From the NCBI RefSeq assembly GCF_045062745.1, contig NZ_JBJGED010000009.1:124001-188000 (forward strand): a DNA stretch of 64,000 nucleotides. Reading direction: 5' to 3'. The first letter of the stretch is position 1. Each line of letters opens with the position of its first letter. Shown here in pieces: positions 43,634 to 52,759 of the stretch. Source of the stretch: Paenibacillus_AA sp045062745. GTDB taxonomy: Bacteria; Bacillota; Bacilli; Paenibacillales; NBRC-103111. Made by a program: the position numbers and the translations under genes. The notes below the pieces were generated by a model. The model was not told the origin of the DNA and did no database searches. It saw nothing but the letters and a program-made list of their open reading frames with translations.

Positions 43634-45271
43634 ATGACATATCAACTGCTGATCATCGACGATGAAGAGCATATCCGCGAGGGATTGGCGGATCTCGTGG
43701 ACTGGGCCGCCCTCGGCTTCCGCGTCGCGGCGAAGCTGGAGGACGGTCATCAGGCGCTCGAATGGCTGGATAGAACCGACATCGATGTTATTCTGTCCGA
43801 CATCAAGATGACGCGGATGTCCGGGCTGGAGCTCGCCAAGCATGTGCACGAGCATCATCCCCGCACGCGCGTGGTGCTGATCAGCGGGTACAAGGAATTC
43901 GAATTCGCCAAGCAGGCGATGAGCTACAATGTTATTCATTATTTGCTGAAGCCTACCAAGTTATCCGATATTATGCACGTGTTCCAGGATGTCAAGCAGC
44001 GGCTCGACGGGGACCGGGACCAGCAGGAGCAGCTGTCCCGTGCGCTTCGGCAGACGAGCGAGCTGCTCCCGGCCATCCGCAAGCGGCTGTTCCGCGACAT
44101 GGCGGCCGGCCGGTGGAACGATGCCCAGGAGACGGAGAAGCTGTTGCGGCTGACGGGGGTGACGGCGAACACGTCGGACTGCCCATGCGCGCTCGTTCGT
44201 TTGTCATTTCCTCTCACGGAAGCGTCCCTCGCCGGAGAATCCGTCGAGAAGATGATCCGCAGCGAGCACGCCCAAGTGGCCTATACGGCGATCCAGGCGG
44301 AGGCGCACCATTTGGATCTGGTGGCGGTTGATCTCCAGCCTGGCCGGACCGAATCCGCCTTCGACGAAACGGTCCGCGAGCACATGGACTCGGTCGTGCT
44401 GCGCATCCGTTCGGTCCTGGACGCGGAGGCCCGGTGGGAGTCCCTGTGCCGGTATGCGAGCCTGCAGGAGATGGTGACCGCACGGCAGCGGCTCTCCGCT
44501 GAGGCCGCGGGTGGTACTTCCGCCGGATCTATTCCTGGTTCCTCCGGTCTCTCTGCGTCCGTTGCAGACTCAGGGGGTATTTCCGACGCTGCCTTCTCTT
44601 CCGAGCCTTATCCGGAGCTCGAGGAGCATCGCAAACGGTTCCTCTCTTACGTGGCGGCCGGCAATCTGGAAGCATTGCCCGGGCAATACGCGAAATGGCT
44701 GGGCGAGTGCGCGGAGCGGCGCGTCCCCGAACCGAACGCGAAGCATATGCTGATCGAGCTGTTCTCTTCGCTGAGCAGCAAGCTGAACGCCATGGAGCTG
44801 CCGATCGAGAAGCTGACGAACCGGGCCTTCAGCTACGAGACGATTCTGCGGCTCGACGGCTACCCGGTTATGCTCGATTGGGGCGGCGCGCTGCTGAACG
44901 ACATCTCCGCAGCCGCGGCGAAGCATGCGTCGGCCGAACCTGCCGTCATTCAAGCTGCCAAGGACTATGTCGCCGCCCGGTTCGACCAGGAGATCTCCTT
45001 GGAGAGCGCCGCCAGCCACGTCTATCTCAGCCCCGATTATTTCAGCCGGCTGTTCAAGCAGCATACCGGCACCAGCTTCACCGACTATGTGACGGAGACG
45101 CGCATGCAGAAGGCGCTGGAATATTTGCGCAACCCGCAGTTCAAAATATATGAAGTCGGGACGAGCGTGGGATACAAGAATACGAAGTACTTTTTCAAGC
45201 TGTTCAAAAAGCATACCGGCTATACGCCCACCGAATATCGGCGCAAGTCGGGTCGTAAGGACTCGCTATGA
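43634..45271 (+). CDS. YesN-type response regulator with AraC output domain
   Basis: 545 residues. The receiver domain (1-120) has acidic Asp10-Glu11, phospho-acceptor Asp56 in ILSDIKM and Lys in LLKPTK. A long linker and a C-terminal AraC pair follow (ASHVYLSPDYFSRLFKQHTG, then GYKNTKYFFKLFKKHTGYTP). GGAGGTAGCCCC precedes ATG 43634. It overlaps the kinase gene by four bases and is divergent from the 26-kb operon, whose activator it probably is. Confidence 0.93.
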   Translation: MTYQLLIIDDEEHIREGLADLVDWAALGFRVAAKLEDGHQALEWLDRTDIDVILSDIKMTRMSGLELAKHVHEHHPRTRVVLISGYKEFEFAKQAMSYNVIHYLLKPTKLSDIMHVFQDVKQRLDGDRDQQEQLSRALRQTSELLPAIRKRLFRDMAAGRWNDAQETEKLLRLTGVTANTSDCPCALVRLSFPLTEASLAGESVEKMIRSEHAQVAYTAIQAEAHHLDLVAVDLQPGRTESAFDETVREHMDSVVLRIRSVLDAEARWESLCRYASLQEMVTARQRLSAEAAGGTSAGSIPGSSGLSASVADSGGISDAAFSSEPYPELEEHRKRFLSYVAAGNLEALPGQYAKWLGECAERRVPEPNAKHMLIELFSSLSSKLNAMELPIEKLTNRAFSYETILRLDGYPVMLDWGGALLNDISAAAAKHASAEPAVIQAAKDYVAARFDQEISLESAASHVYLSPDYFSRLFKQHTGTSFTDYVTETRMQKALEYLRNPQFKIYEVGTSVGYKNTKYFFKLFKKHTGYTPTEYRRKSGRKDSL

Positions 45272-47088
45272 GAGATCCGCTCAGCCTCTGGGTTATTGTC
45301 AAAAACTATCGGTTCCGCAGCGTTTTCATCAAAAACTTTTTTATCATTTTGGCCCTGATTTTGCTTCCGATCACCGGCCTGAGCGTCGGCATCTACAACC
45401 TGTACAGCAAGACCGTGACGGAGGAGATCAGCTCCGCGCATCTCAACGCTCTCTCTCGTATCCGCGATATGGTGGATATGATGATCCGGGAAGTGGACGA
45501 TTTCACCGTTCGCCTGGCGTCGGACGACAACCTGAAATCGCTGTTGGAGCGGGAAGTGACCGGTCTGCCGGACTATGATATGAACCTCAGCATCCGCAAA
45601 ATTTACGACGAGCTGCATACGTCGAACAGCATCCAGTCGTTCGTGGACTCGGTCTACGTCTACTCGGAGAAGTATCAGTACGTGCTGAATTCCCAACACG
45701 GGCGTTGGCCGCTGGACGAATTCTCGGACATCGGCTGGCTGGACGTCTACAAGGAGAAGCGGCCGACGGCGAATGACTGGATCTTCCCCCGCCAGGCGCG
45801 GCTGCGCTCTAGCGATACGGGAGGACAGGAGCTGCTCACCTTTGTGCGGACCGCCCCCCTGCTGAGCAGCAAAAAAACGGGCAGCGTCTTGTTCAACATC
45901 GACACCGCCCGGTTCATGGATTTGATCAACAACGCGAACAATCATTATATCGACCAGCTCTACATCATCGATGGGAGCGGGACGGTGCTCGCGAGCGACG
46001 ACTTTCGCTGGATCAACCATCGCATCTCCGACATCATCCCGGATAAGACGCTTATGGCGCGAAATCCGAACGAGCCGGCCTTCCTGTACGACGAAGGGTC
46101 GAAGCAGTCGATCTCGCACGTCAACTCCTTGTACAACAACTGGAAGTTCATCTCCGTCGTGCCGCTGAAGCTATACGAGGATAAGGCCCGCTATATCCGC
46201 AATTACTTGTTCGTCTCGTCTCTGTTCAGTATTCTGGTGGCGCTCATCCTGTCGCTCGTCATCTCCTGGAAGCTGTTCATGCCGATCAAGCAGATCATGG
46301 CCGTCGTCAGCCGCCCCGGCGAATGGCAAGACCCTCCGGCAGGAGTCACAGGCCGCAAGCCCCGGCTGGACGAGATCAAGTATATCACGTCGAACATCCT
46401 GCACTCCTTCGGGGAGAAGAAGGAGCTCGAGAACGAGCTGCGCAGCCGGCTGGCCCTGCTCGATCAGGCGTATCAGGTCGCGCTGCAATCCCAGATCAAC
46501 CCGCACTTCCTGTACAACACGCTGGAGACGATCAACTGGCAAGCGCTCCGGCTGTCCGGCGGCGAGAATCCCGTGTCCGAGATGATCGCGGCGCTCTCCC
46601 AGCTGCTCCGGTACTCCCTGGAGGGGGAAGAGAACCTCGTGCCGATCCGGGTCGAGATCGAGCATTGCAAATCCTACATCGAGATTCAGCGCATCCGGTA
46701 CCCGCACAAGTTCGAGGTGGAGTGGCACATCGACGAGCGGATCAAGGCATGGAAAATCCCGCGTATCTCGCTCCAGCCTCTGATCGAGAACGCGATCTAC
46801 CACGGGATCAAGCCGAAGCAGGGGGCGGGGAAAATCGTCGTCACCGGCACGCTCGAGGACGAGATGGCCGTGCTGCGCATCGCGGACGACGGGGTCGGCG
46901 TCGATCGCGAAAGAGTCGCCTCGATGAACGCCGCGTTGTCGGCGAGAATCTCGCTCGCCGGCACGCACATCGGTATGCAGAATGTGAACCAGCGGCTCAA
47001 GCTGACGTTCGGCGAGCGCAGCGGACTCTCGATGACGAGCGAGCCGGGCGTGGGGACGGAAGTGGTCATCCGCATTGCGGCGATTTGA
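45268..47088 (+). CDS. YesM-type sensor histidine kinase
   Basis: 606 residues. A membrane segment near 22-45, an extracellular dCache-like sensor to about 300, a second membrane segment near 305-330, a HAMP-like linker, phospho-acceptor His413 in QSQINPHFLYNTLE, and the ATP-binding N box PLIENAIYHG. The G box is ADDGVGVD and the last block GIGMQNVNQRLKL-like (HIGMQNVNQRLK). ATG overlaps the regulator stop codon (ATGA), showing coupling. It likely senses a pectin fragment or a binding-protein complex outside the cell. Confidence 0.93.
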   Translation: MRDPLSLWVIVKNYRFRSVFIKNFFIILALILLPITGLSVGIYNLYSKTVTEEISSAHLNALSRIRDMVDMMIREVDDFTVRLASDDNLKSLLEREVTGLPDYDMNLSIRKIYDELHTSNSIQSFVDSVYVYSEKYQYVLNSQHGRWPLDEFSDIGWLDVYKEKRPTANDWIFPRQARLRSSDTGGQELLTFVRTAPLLSSKKTGSVLFNIDTARFMDLINNANNHYIDQLYIIDGSGTVLASDDFRWINHRISDIIPDKTLMARNPNEPAFLYDEGSKQSISHVNSLYNNWKFISVVPLKLYEDKARYIRNYLFVSSLFSILVALILSLVISWKLFMPIKQIMAVVSRPGEWQDPPAGVTGRKPRLDEIKYITSNILHSFGEKKELENELRSRLALLDQAYQVALQSQINPHFLYNTLETINWQALRLSGGENPVSEMIAALSQLLRYSLEGEENLVPIRVEIEHCKSYIEIQRIRYPHKFEVEWHIDERIKAWKIPRISLQPLIENAIYHGIKPKQGAGKIVVTGTLEDEMAVLRIADDGVGVDRERVASMNAALSARISLAGTHIGMQNVNQRLKLTFGERSGLSMTSEPGVGTEVVIRIAAI

Positions 47089-47240
47089 GCGGGCGTGGAG
47101 GGCGGGGCGTGGAGCGTGGGGGCGAGTTGGAGCGTTGGCGCGCAAGGATCCGCATCGCGACGATTTAGCCGCGGCGGTGCGGGCCGGTCGGCCTCGGACC
47201 GTCTCGGGGCATGGGCCGCCACGATCCGCATTCGAGTGGA
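47068..47240 (+). repeat. Decayed copies of the kinase 3' end
   Basis: ATCCGCATTGCGGCGATTTG at 47068-47087, the last codons of the kinase gene, recurs as ATCCGCATCGCGACGATTTA at 47148-47167 and partly at 47224 (ATCCGCATTCGAG). Steps are 80 and 76 bases, suggesting an old tandem duplication of the gene end. The rest of 47089-47265 is GC-rich and shows no gene. Confidence 0.55.
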
Positions 47241-47265
47241 TATGCGCACATCCAAGCTGGATACC

Positions 47266-47475
47266 TTGTTAAGCAATGTTAACAATTAAGCTAACCTTCC
47301 TTACAATTAGCAGGCCCAAATCGCACATTTCGCCGCCATTGTAAGGCAAAGTTAACTAATAGCGATGGTCGACTATGCTATTAAGCTAAGATTGCTTAAC
47401 AATATGGCTGCAGTGTAGCCTTATGGGGTAAATATTGTAAAGTTACCCTGCTTAATTGTAAGTTTTGCTTTACAA
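47266..47475. repeat. 210-bp structured intergenic repeat, copy 3
   Basis: Same element and length as copies 1 and 2. Ends are at 47266-47306 and 47435-47475. In its last arm TTGTAAAG pairs with CTTTACAA, whereas the other copies have TTGTAAGG with CCTTACAA, a paired change that keeps the stem. It lies between convergent genes (kinase and Ig-like repeat protein). Confidence 0.85.
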
Positions 47476-47535
47476 GGTAAAAAGAGCTGCACGATCTTAT
47501 TCCGCTTCATACCTTCCCAACCCTGCAAAAGCAAA

Positions 47536-47562
47536 GGCTGCCGATCTAATCGATCGGCAGCC
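47536..47562 (-). terminator. Intrinsic terminator of the Ig-like repeat gene
   Basis: GGCTGCCGATC, loop TAATC, GATCGGCAGCC is a perfect 11-bp stem. On the minus strand it begins 20 bases past the stop codon and is followed by TTTGCTTTTGC. Confidence 0.85.
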
Positions 47563-47581
47563 TCGCTGCTTTGCCCCTCTA

Positions 47582-50500
47582 TTACTTCACCACGACCCGA
47601 ATCGAGACGCTCTTGCCTCCGAATTTGGCGGTGATCGTAGCGGTGCCCTTTTCATAGGCGGTAATCGTGCCATCCTTCACGTCGGCGGTCGTGTCCCTCG
47701 AGGTTTTCCACTCCGCCTTCTCGTTCACGAGACCTTCCGAGCCGTCCTTGTAGGTGGCCGTCAAGGAAATCGTCGTGCTGCGCCCGGCGGTCAGCTCGAT
47801 CGTCTTCACGCTCGACTTCAGGTACTTGAGCGTGTCGACCTCGACCGGGATCGAGACCGACTTGCCGCCGAATTTGGCCGTGATCGTCGTCTTGCCATAA
47901 GCCGCCGCCGAGATCAAGCCGTTCGCCGAGACATCCGCGATCTTGAACGAACGCGTCGTCCACTCGGCATCGTTCGTTACGTCGCGCGTCGTCCCGTCCG
48001 AGAACGTAGCCGTTACCGTCAGCTGCGACTCCGTACCGGACTTCATGTCGACCGCCTTCTGGTTCGCCGTCAGCTTCACCGCATAGTCGACTTCCACCGG
48101 AACGCTGATCGACTTGGTGCCGTACTTGATCGTGAGGGTCGTTTTGCCCCGTTCGATCGCGGTCACCAGGCCGTCCGTCACTTCCGCGGTCTTCTCGGAG
48201 GAGATCGACCAAGTCGCCTTGTCCGTGACGTCCTCCGTCGTGCCGTCGCCGTATGTGGCCGTTACGCCAACCTGGAGGCTTTGTCCCTTCTGCATGATCA
48301 GGCTGCGGTAAGTCGCGGTCAGCTTATCCGCCACTTCGATCTGCGCCGAGGAGGTGACGAGCTTTTCGCCGAATTTAGCGGTGATCGTCGCCTTGCCGGT
48401 GGCGATCCCGGTCACGAGCCCTTCCGACACTTCGGCAATCGTAGCGGACGATGTGGTCCATTCTGCCGATTCGGTGACGTCGTCGATCGTACCGTCCTTA
48501 TATTTCGCCAGGACGGTCAGCTGCTTGCGGTCGCCTTCCTTCATGACGAGCGTCTTGTCGCTGATCGTCAGAGTGTCCAGCTTCCCGACGCTGACGGAGA
48601 TCTTGACCGTCTTCTTGCCGTACTTGGCGGTGACGGTCACTTCGCCCCGCGCCTTCGCGGTGATGACGCCATCTTCAACCGACGCGAATTCGCTGTTGCT
48701 CGTCGTCCACTCCGCTTTTCCGGTCACGTCTTCAGTCGCTTCATCCGCATACGTCGCGGTCAGCTTTACTTTTACGACATCGCCCGGCTGGATTTCGAAT
48801 TTCGTCTGATCCGCTTCCAGCTTGGACGCCGGATCGACATCCACCGCGATTGTCGCGAGCTTGTCCCCGTATTTCGCGGTAATGCGTGCGGAACCCGAAT
48901 CCAGCGCCCGGATCGTGCCGTTCTTGCCGGTCGCGACCAGCTCCGCATCGGAGCTCCATTCCGCCGCGTTCGTGACGTCTTCCGTAGTCCCGTTGGCGTA
49001 AGTGGCCGTTACTTTGACGGTGCTCGAATCGCCTTTACGCAGGGAAAGGGACTTCTTGTCCACCTCGAGCTTCCGGGCTACGCTCACGTCGACGGAGATA
49101 TTGACCGTCTTGGAGCCGTACGAAGCGGTGATCGTCGCTTGGCCGTTCTTGTACGCCGTAATCTTCCCGCTGGCCGACACTTCGGCGATATCTTCGTCGT
49201 CAGAGCTCCAGTTTGCCAGAGTAGTCACGTCGATCGGGTTCCCGTCGGCATATGTCGCCGTCAGCTTCAGCTGCTCCGTCCCGTTCACGCGAAGGAACAC
49301 GTCGTTCTTATCCACTTCCAGCTTCTTAGCAATTTCTACGTTCACGGTCACGTTAGCCGTCATGTCGCCGAACTTGCCTGAGATGACCGCGGTCCCCGTG
49401 CCGATCGCCTTGACTTCGCCCTTATAGACCGTGGCAGCCTCGCTCTTGTCCGAGCTCCACTCCGCTTGCTGGGTGACATCTTCCGTCGTGCCGTCGGCAT
49501 ACGTGACGGTGAGCTTGATCGAGCGCTTGTCATTGACGCGCATATCCAGCTTGGATACATCCGCCTTCAGCCCTTGAGCCGTATCGACCCGCACCGGAAT
49601 CGTAATCGTCTTGTCGCCGTATTGGGCGGTGATCTCCGCTTCCCCTTTGGTATACGTCCGTACCGTGCCCTTGGACACGTAGGCTACGCTCTCGTTGTCG
49701 GAGAACCAGTCCGCCTTGCTCGTGACGTTCTCGGTGCTGCCATCTGCGTATGTAGCCGTCAGGGTGAGATTTTCCGTAGCATTGCGGCGCAGCTGGAGAT
49801 CGCTCTTGTTCGCTTCCAGCTTTCTCGCTACGCCGGAGTCCACGGTGATCGTCACCGTCTTGTTGCCATAGGCAGCCGTGATCGTTGCTTGGCCGACCGC
49901 TTGCGCCACGATGACCCCATCATCGACTTCAACTACGGAGTCGTCGCTGCTGGTCCAAGTCGCTTGCTGGGTGACGGTTTCCTTGTTGTTGTCTGCATAT
50001 GTAGCCTCAAGCTTGATGGATGCTGTATTGCCCGGTTTGATGAAAATATCGGTCTTGTCCGCCTCCAGCTTCCGCACCGTCTCGACATTGACGATGATGG
50101 AGGCCGTCTTGCCGCCGTACCTGGCGGTAATCGTAGCCTGGCCCGCTCCATAAGCGGTGATCGTGCCCTTGATCGCGTCGGCTACGCCTTCCTTGTTGGA
50201 GGACCATTCCGCTTTGTCCGCGACGTCCTGGGTCGTGCCGTCCTCGAACATGCCGATCAATTGAATTTTCTCGGTTCCTTTGATCCGCAGGTCGAGTGTA
50301 TCCTTGTTCGGATCCAGACGACGCACCACATCGACCGCGACGGGAACCGTCACCGTCTTGCCGCCGTAACGCGCGGTCACTACCGTTTCGCCCGAGCTCT
50401 TCGCGGTCACTTTGCCATTGACCACATCGGCTACGCTATCATTGTCGACGCTCCACTCCGCCAAGCCGGATACGTCCTCCGACGTGCCGTCCGTATAGGC

Positions 50501-50965
50501 GGCGGTCAACGCGATCTGTTCGAACTTGCCGACTCGCAGCGTCAAGCTTTGTTTATCTTTGCTGAGGGTGCGTACCTTTTTCACCACGGTTACATTAACG
50601 ACTTGTGTCTTCCCCATAAACGTAGCGGTCACTATGGCCGTTCCTTCCGCCTTCGCCGCAATGGTACCCGAATAGACGGTCGCTACCGCCGGATCGCTCG
50701 AGTTCCAATCCGCCTTGATGGTAGCGTCGGCCGTAGCTCCGCTCACGTAGATCGCCGTAGCCGTTAAGGATATGGAATCCCCTTCCGCGACCGAAACTTC
50801 ATTCTTCGAGAGCACCACCCGCGATATTTCATCCGCAGCCAGAACCCCCGCCGCTCCAGGGCCTATGATCAAAGTTAAGATCAGTACGAGTTGTACGATC
50901 GCGCGGTGAAGCCGCGCTCGGTTCCGTCCGGCCGTACCGGACGACGTATGCAAGCTTGAGTCCAT
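47582..50965 (-). CDS. Secreted protein of 13 Ig-like (Big_2) repeats
   Basis: 1127 residues from ATG 50965, with a signal peptide ending VLAADE (about 45). The rest is 13 consecutive repeats of about 83 residues with the pattern L-xxx-G-xxxL-xxTATYADGTTEDVT-x5-W-S-S-x8-G-xITA-x-G-xATITAKYG-x4-I-V. There is no catalytic domain and no visible wall anchor or S-layer motif. Such stalks present or space surface proteins, or bind polymers. The only AGGA site is about 15 bases before this ATG, so a TTG at 51004 remains possible. Head-to-tail similarity suggests expansion by duplication. Confidence 0.88.
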   Translation of the reverse strand: MDSSLHTSSGTAGRNRARLHRAIVQLVLILTLIIGPGAAGVLAADEISRVVLSKNEVSVAEGDSISLTATAIYVSGATADATIKADWNSSDPAVATVYSGTIAAKAEGTAIVTATFMGKTQVVNVTVVKKVRTLSKDKQSLTLRVGKFEQIALTAAYTDGTSEDVSGLAEWSVDNDSVADVVNGKVTAKSSGETVVTARYGGKTVTVPVAVDVVRRLDPNKDTLDLRIKGTEKIQLIGMFEDGTTQDVADKAEWSSNKEGVADAIKGTITAYGAGQATITARYGGKTASIIVNVETVRKLEADKTDIFIKPGNTASIKLEATYADNNKETVTQQATWTSSDDSVVEVDDGVIVAQAVGQATITAAYGNKTVTITVDSGVARKLEANKSDLQLRRNATENLTLTATYADGSTENVTSKADWFSDNESVAYVSKGTVRTYTKGEAEITAQYGDKTITIPVRVDTAQGLKADVSKLDMRVNDKRSIKLTVTYADGTTEDVTQQAEWSSDKSEAATVYKGEVKAIGTGTAVISGKFGDMTANVTVNVEIAKKLEVDKNDVFLRVNGTEQLKLTATYADGNPIDVTTLANWSSDDEDIAEVSASGKITAYKNGQATITASYGSKTVNISVDVSVARKLEVDKKSLSLRKGDSSTVKVTATYANGTTEDVTNAAEWSSDAELVATGKNGTIRALDSGSARITAKYGDKLATIAVDVDPASKLEADQTKFEIQPGDVVKVKLTATYADEATEDVTGKAEWTTSNSEFASVEDGVITAKARGEVTVTAKYGKKTVKISVSVGKLDTLTISDKTLVMKEGDRKQLTVLAKYKDGTIDDVTESAEWTTSSATIAEVSEGLVTGIATGKATITAKFGEKLVTSSAQIEVADKLTATYRSLIMQKGQSLQVGVTATYGDGTTEDVTDKATWSISSEKTAEVTDGLVTAIERGKTTLTIKYGTKSISVPVEVDYAVKLTANQKAVDMKSGTESQLTVTATFSDGTTRDVTNDAEWTTRSFKIADVSANGLISAAAYGKTTITAKFGGKSVSIPVEVDTLKYLKSSVKTIELTAGRSTTISLTATYKDGSEGLVNEKAEWKTSRDTTADVKDGTITAYEKGTATITAKFGGKSVSIRVVVK

Positions 50966-51025
50966 CAGTGAAGTCCATTCCTTTCTTTTGTAAAATCCAT
51001 ACAAGAAAAAAAGGTACCCTATGTT

Positions 51026-51047
51026 TATCGGCCAGGCTTGTCCGATA
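51026..51047 (-). promoter_or_regulatory. Small leader hairpin before the Ig-like repeat gene
   Basis: TATCGG (51026-51031) pairs with CCGATA (51042-51047). On the minus strand, 13 bases further on, comes GGTACC and a run of seven T (51006-51012), upstream of the gene start. It could be a leader attenuator, but the T-run is not directly after the stem and no riboswitch class was recognised. Confidence 0.25.
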
Positions 51048-51224
51048 GTTTAGGTGTCCATAAAAACTACACATTTAGTCCTAACTTGGACATCGACGGG
51101 AGAAGCAGGTTGAAGGCACTTGTACCGTTACCCGAGACAAACAATCCCTTAATCAGGTAAAATTAAGAAAGAATATGGGTTCCCCAGTCGTTCTAAATCT
51201 ATTCAGAGAAAGTGAGAGACCAAC

Positions 51225-51929
51225 GTGCTCGACTATACAAGTCTATTCGCGATTACCACCCTGGGGTTTTCCGGCCTATATTTCGGAAGCGCTTGGCTCT
51301 GCATATGGCTCATGGCAAGATCGAAGGGCGAGCGTATCGATGCCAGGGTCGTCCAACCGGCACAAGTCCGGATGGAGATTGTGCACTCCCTCATCTCCAT
51401 TGCGATGTTCGGCCTCCTCACCGTCTTTACTTTGTGGCTTGTCAACCGCGGCTGGCTGCATGTATCCTGGACAATGTCGTTGAGTAAGCTCCCTGTGGAA
51501 ATTCTAGCCCTCTTTCTCTGGAACGAAATTCACTTCTACTCGTGTCACCGCCTGCTGCATACGAAATGGTTGTACCGGCACGTCCATTATAAGCACCATC
51601 AATCCAAAACACCGACTCCGTACTCGACCTTCAGCTTTCACTATATCGAAGCTTTGCTGCTCGGAAGCGTGATGACCACGGCGCTAATCTTTTATTCTTT
51701 CTCTGTCATCTCACTGCTCACCTTGCCGCTCATGAGCATCGTCCTGAACACACTGGGACACTGCAACTTCAACTTTTTCCCGGGCCGCCCTGCCGACAGT
51801 CTGCTGAGCTTTACCGTCCGACATAGCGACCATCATGAGCGGAATACCGGCAACTACGGATTTTTCCTTCCCTACTTCGATCAGTTGTTCAAGACTTCCA
51901 GCAAAGAGAGAAGGTGGCGTTCATCGTAA
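51225..51929 (+). CDS. Fatty acid hydroxylase / sterol desaturase superfamily protein
   Basis: Membrane diiron enzyme of 234 residues starting at GTG 51225. His clusters fit the family: HFYSCHRLLH (about 104), HVHYKHHQS (about 118), the LGHCNFNF segment and HSDHHERNTGNYG near the end. Four or five hydrophobic helices surround them. Members hydroxylate or desaturate lipids using oxygen. Its last 16 bases overlap the desaturase gene, so the two are made together. Substrate unknown. Confidence 0.83.
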   Translation: MLDYTSLFAITTLGFSGLYFGSAWLCIWLMARSKGERIDARVVQPAQVRMEIVHSLISIAMFGLLTVFTLWLVNRGWLHVSWTMSLSKLPVEILALFLWNEIHFYSCHRLLHTKWLYRHVHYKHHQSKTPTPYSTFSFHYIEALLLGSVMTTALIFYSFSVISLLTLPLMSIVLNTLGHCNFNFFPGRPADSLLSFTVRHSDHHERNTGNYGFFLPYFDQLFKTSSKERRWRSS

Positions 51930-52744
51930 GCCTGATCTGTTTTTGCCTAGGGTACTACTTGCTCGCGGCTCTCGTTCTTAGCGTCGGCTATCACCGAGCA
52001 CTAAGCCATCGGGCGCTAATCCTGTCCGGCTGGCTGGAGAAATCGATGATTACGCTAGGGCTCGCCGCCGGAACCCCCGTCCAATGGGCCGGCAATCATC
52101 GTTATCATCATCAGCACACCGACGATGCCTTGGATCCGCATTCGCCGGTGCAAGATGGGTTCTGGTATGCGCATTGCGGCTGGTATCTGGGGACGAAAAA
52201 TCCGATCCTTTGCGCGCTTTATGCGGTAGCAGGACCGATACGCACCCTGTTCGACGCCTTCTGGCGACCCAGAACGAACCAACAGCACAACGAGCTAGCT
52301 GCGGACGTGAAGCAAATCAAGTATTACGCTTGGCTCAGTAAGCCGATGCCTTATGCAAGCATCATCCTGATGCACATGGCCCTCCTGCTATGGGGCATGG
52401 TGTCGATGTGGGGAACCCCAGGTCTCATCGGTCTTTATTTCACGTATTTGGCGATCTATACCGTGGGGGATTTCACGGATAGCCTCGCACACCTCTATGG
52501 CAAACGCCCTTATCCGGTAAGCCATATGGCCAGGAACAACTGGATTGTCGGGATTTTCGGCGCGGGCGAGTGGCATGCCAACCATCATACCTTCCCTTCC
52601 AGTGCGAAGATGAGCCTGCAGAGAGGCCAATTCGATCTCTCCTGGCAGTTCATCAAGCTATGCAGGCGGTTAGGGTTAGCCAAGCAGATCAAAGTCGCCC
52701 CTTTGCAAGACGGGCAGACAGCCAAACAAACAGGCCCCCATTAG
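51914..52744 (+). CDS. Delta-9-type fatty acid desaturase
   Basis: Membrane acyl desaturase of 276 residues, start GTG 51914. The three His boxes are HRALSH (about 27-32), HRYHHQHTD (about 62-70) and HANHH (about 218-222), the pattern of acyl-CoA/acyl-lipid desaturases that use a diiron centre and oxygen. No electron donor gene is adjacent. It overlaps the hydroxylase-like gene and ends inside a terminator shared with the convergent genes. Confidence 0.88.
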   Translation: MAFIVSLICFCLGYYLLAALVLSVGYHRALSHRALILSGWLEKSMITLGLAAGTPVQWAGNHRYHHQHTDDALDPHSPVQDGFWYAHCGWYLGTKNPILCALYAVAGPIRTLFDAFWRPRTNQQHNELAADVKQIKYYAWLSKPMPYASIILMHMALLLWGMVSMWGTPGLIGLYFTYLAIYTVGDFTDSLAHLYGKRPYPVSHMARNNWIVGIFGAGEWHANHHTFPSSAKMSLQRGQFDLSWQFIKLCRRLGLAKQIKVAPLQDGQTAKQTGPH

Positions 52745-52759
52745 GAGGCCTGTTGTTTG
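52723..52759. terminator. Bidirectional terminator holding both stop codons in its loop
   Basis: CAAACAAACAGGCC (52723-52736) pairs with GGCCTGTTGTTTG (52747-52759) with one bulged A. The loop contains TTAG, read as TAG by the plus-strand desaturase (52742-52744) and as TAA by the minus-strand gene (52741-52743). A short AAAC/GTTT-rich base gives U-rich ends in both directions. Confidence 0.75.

Noticed and set aside
47089..47265. Small coding frames after the kinase gene
   Set aside because: Gly/Arg-rich frames arise from GC-rich spacer and decayed copies of the gene end; no start site or domain.
51005..51100. Cyclic-di-GMP riboswitch before the Ig-like repeat gene
   Set aside because: Considered because surface proteins often have one, but the conserved GEMM-I core was not found; only a short hairpin is visible.
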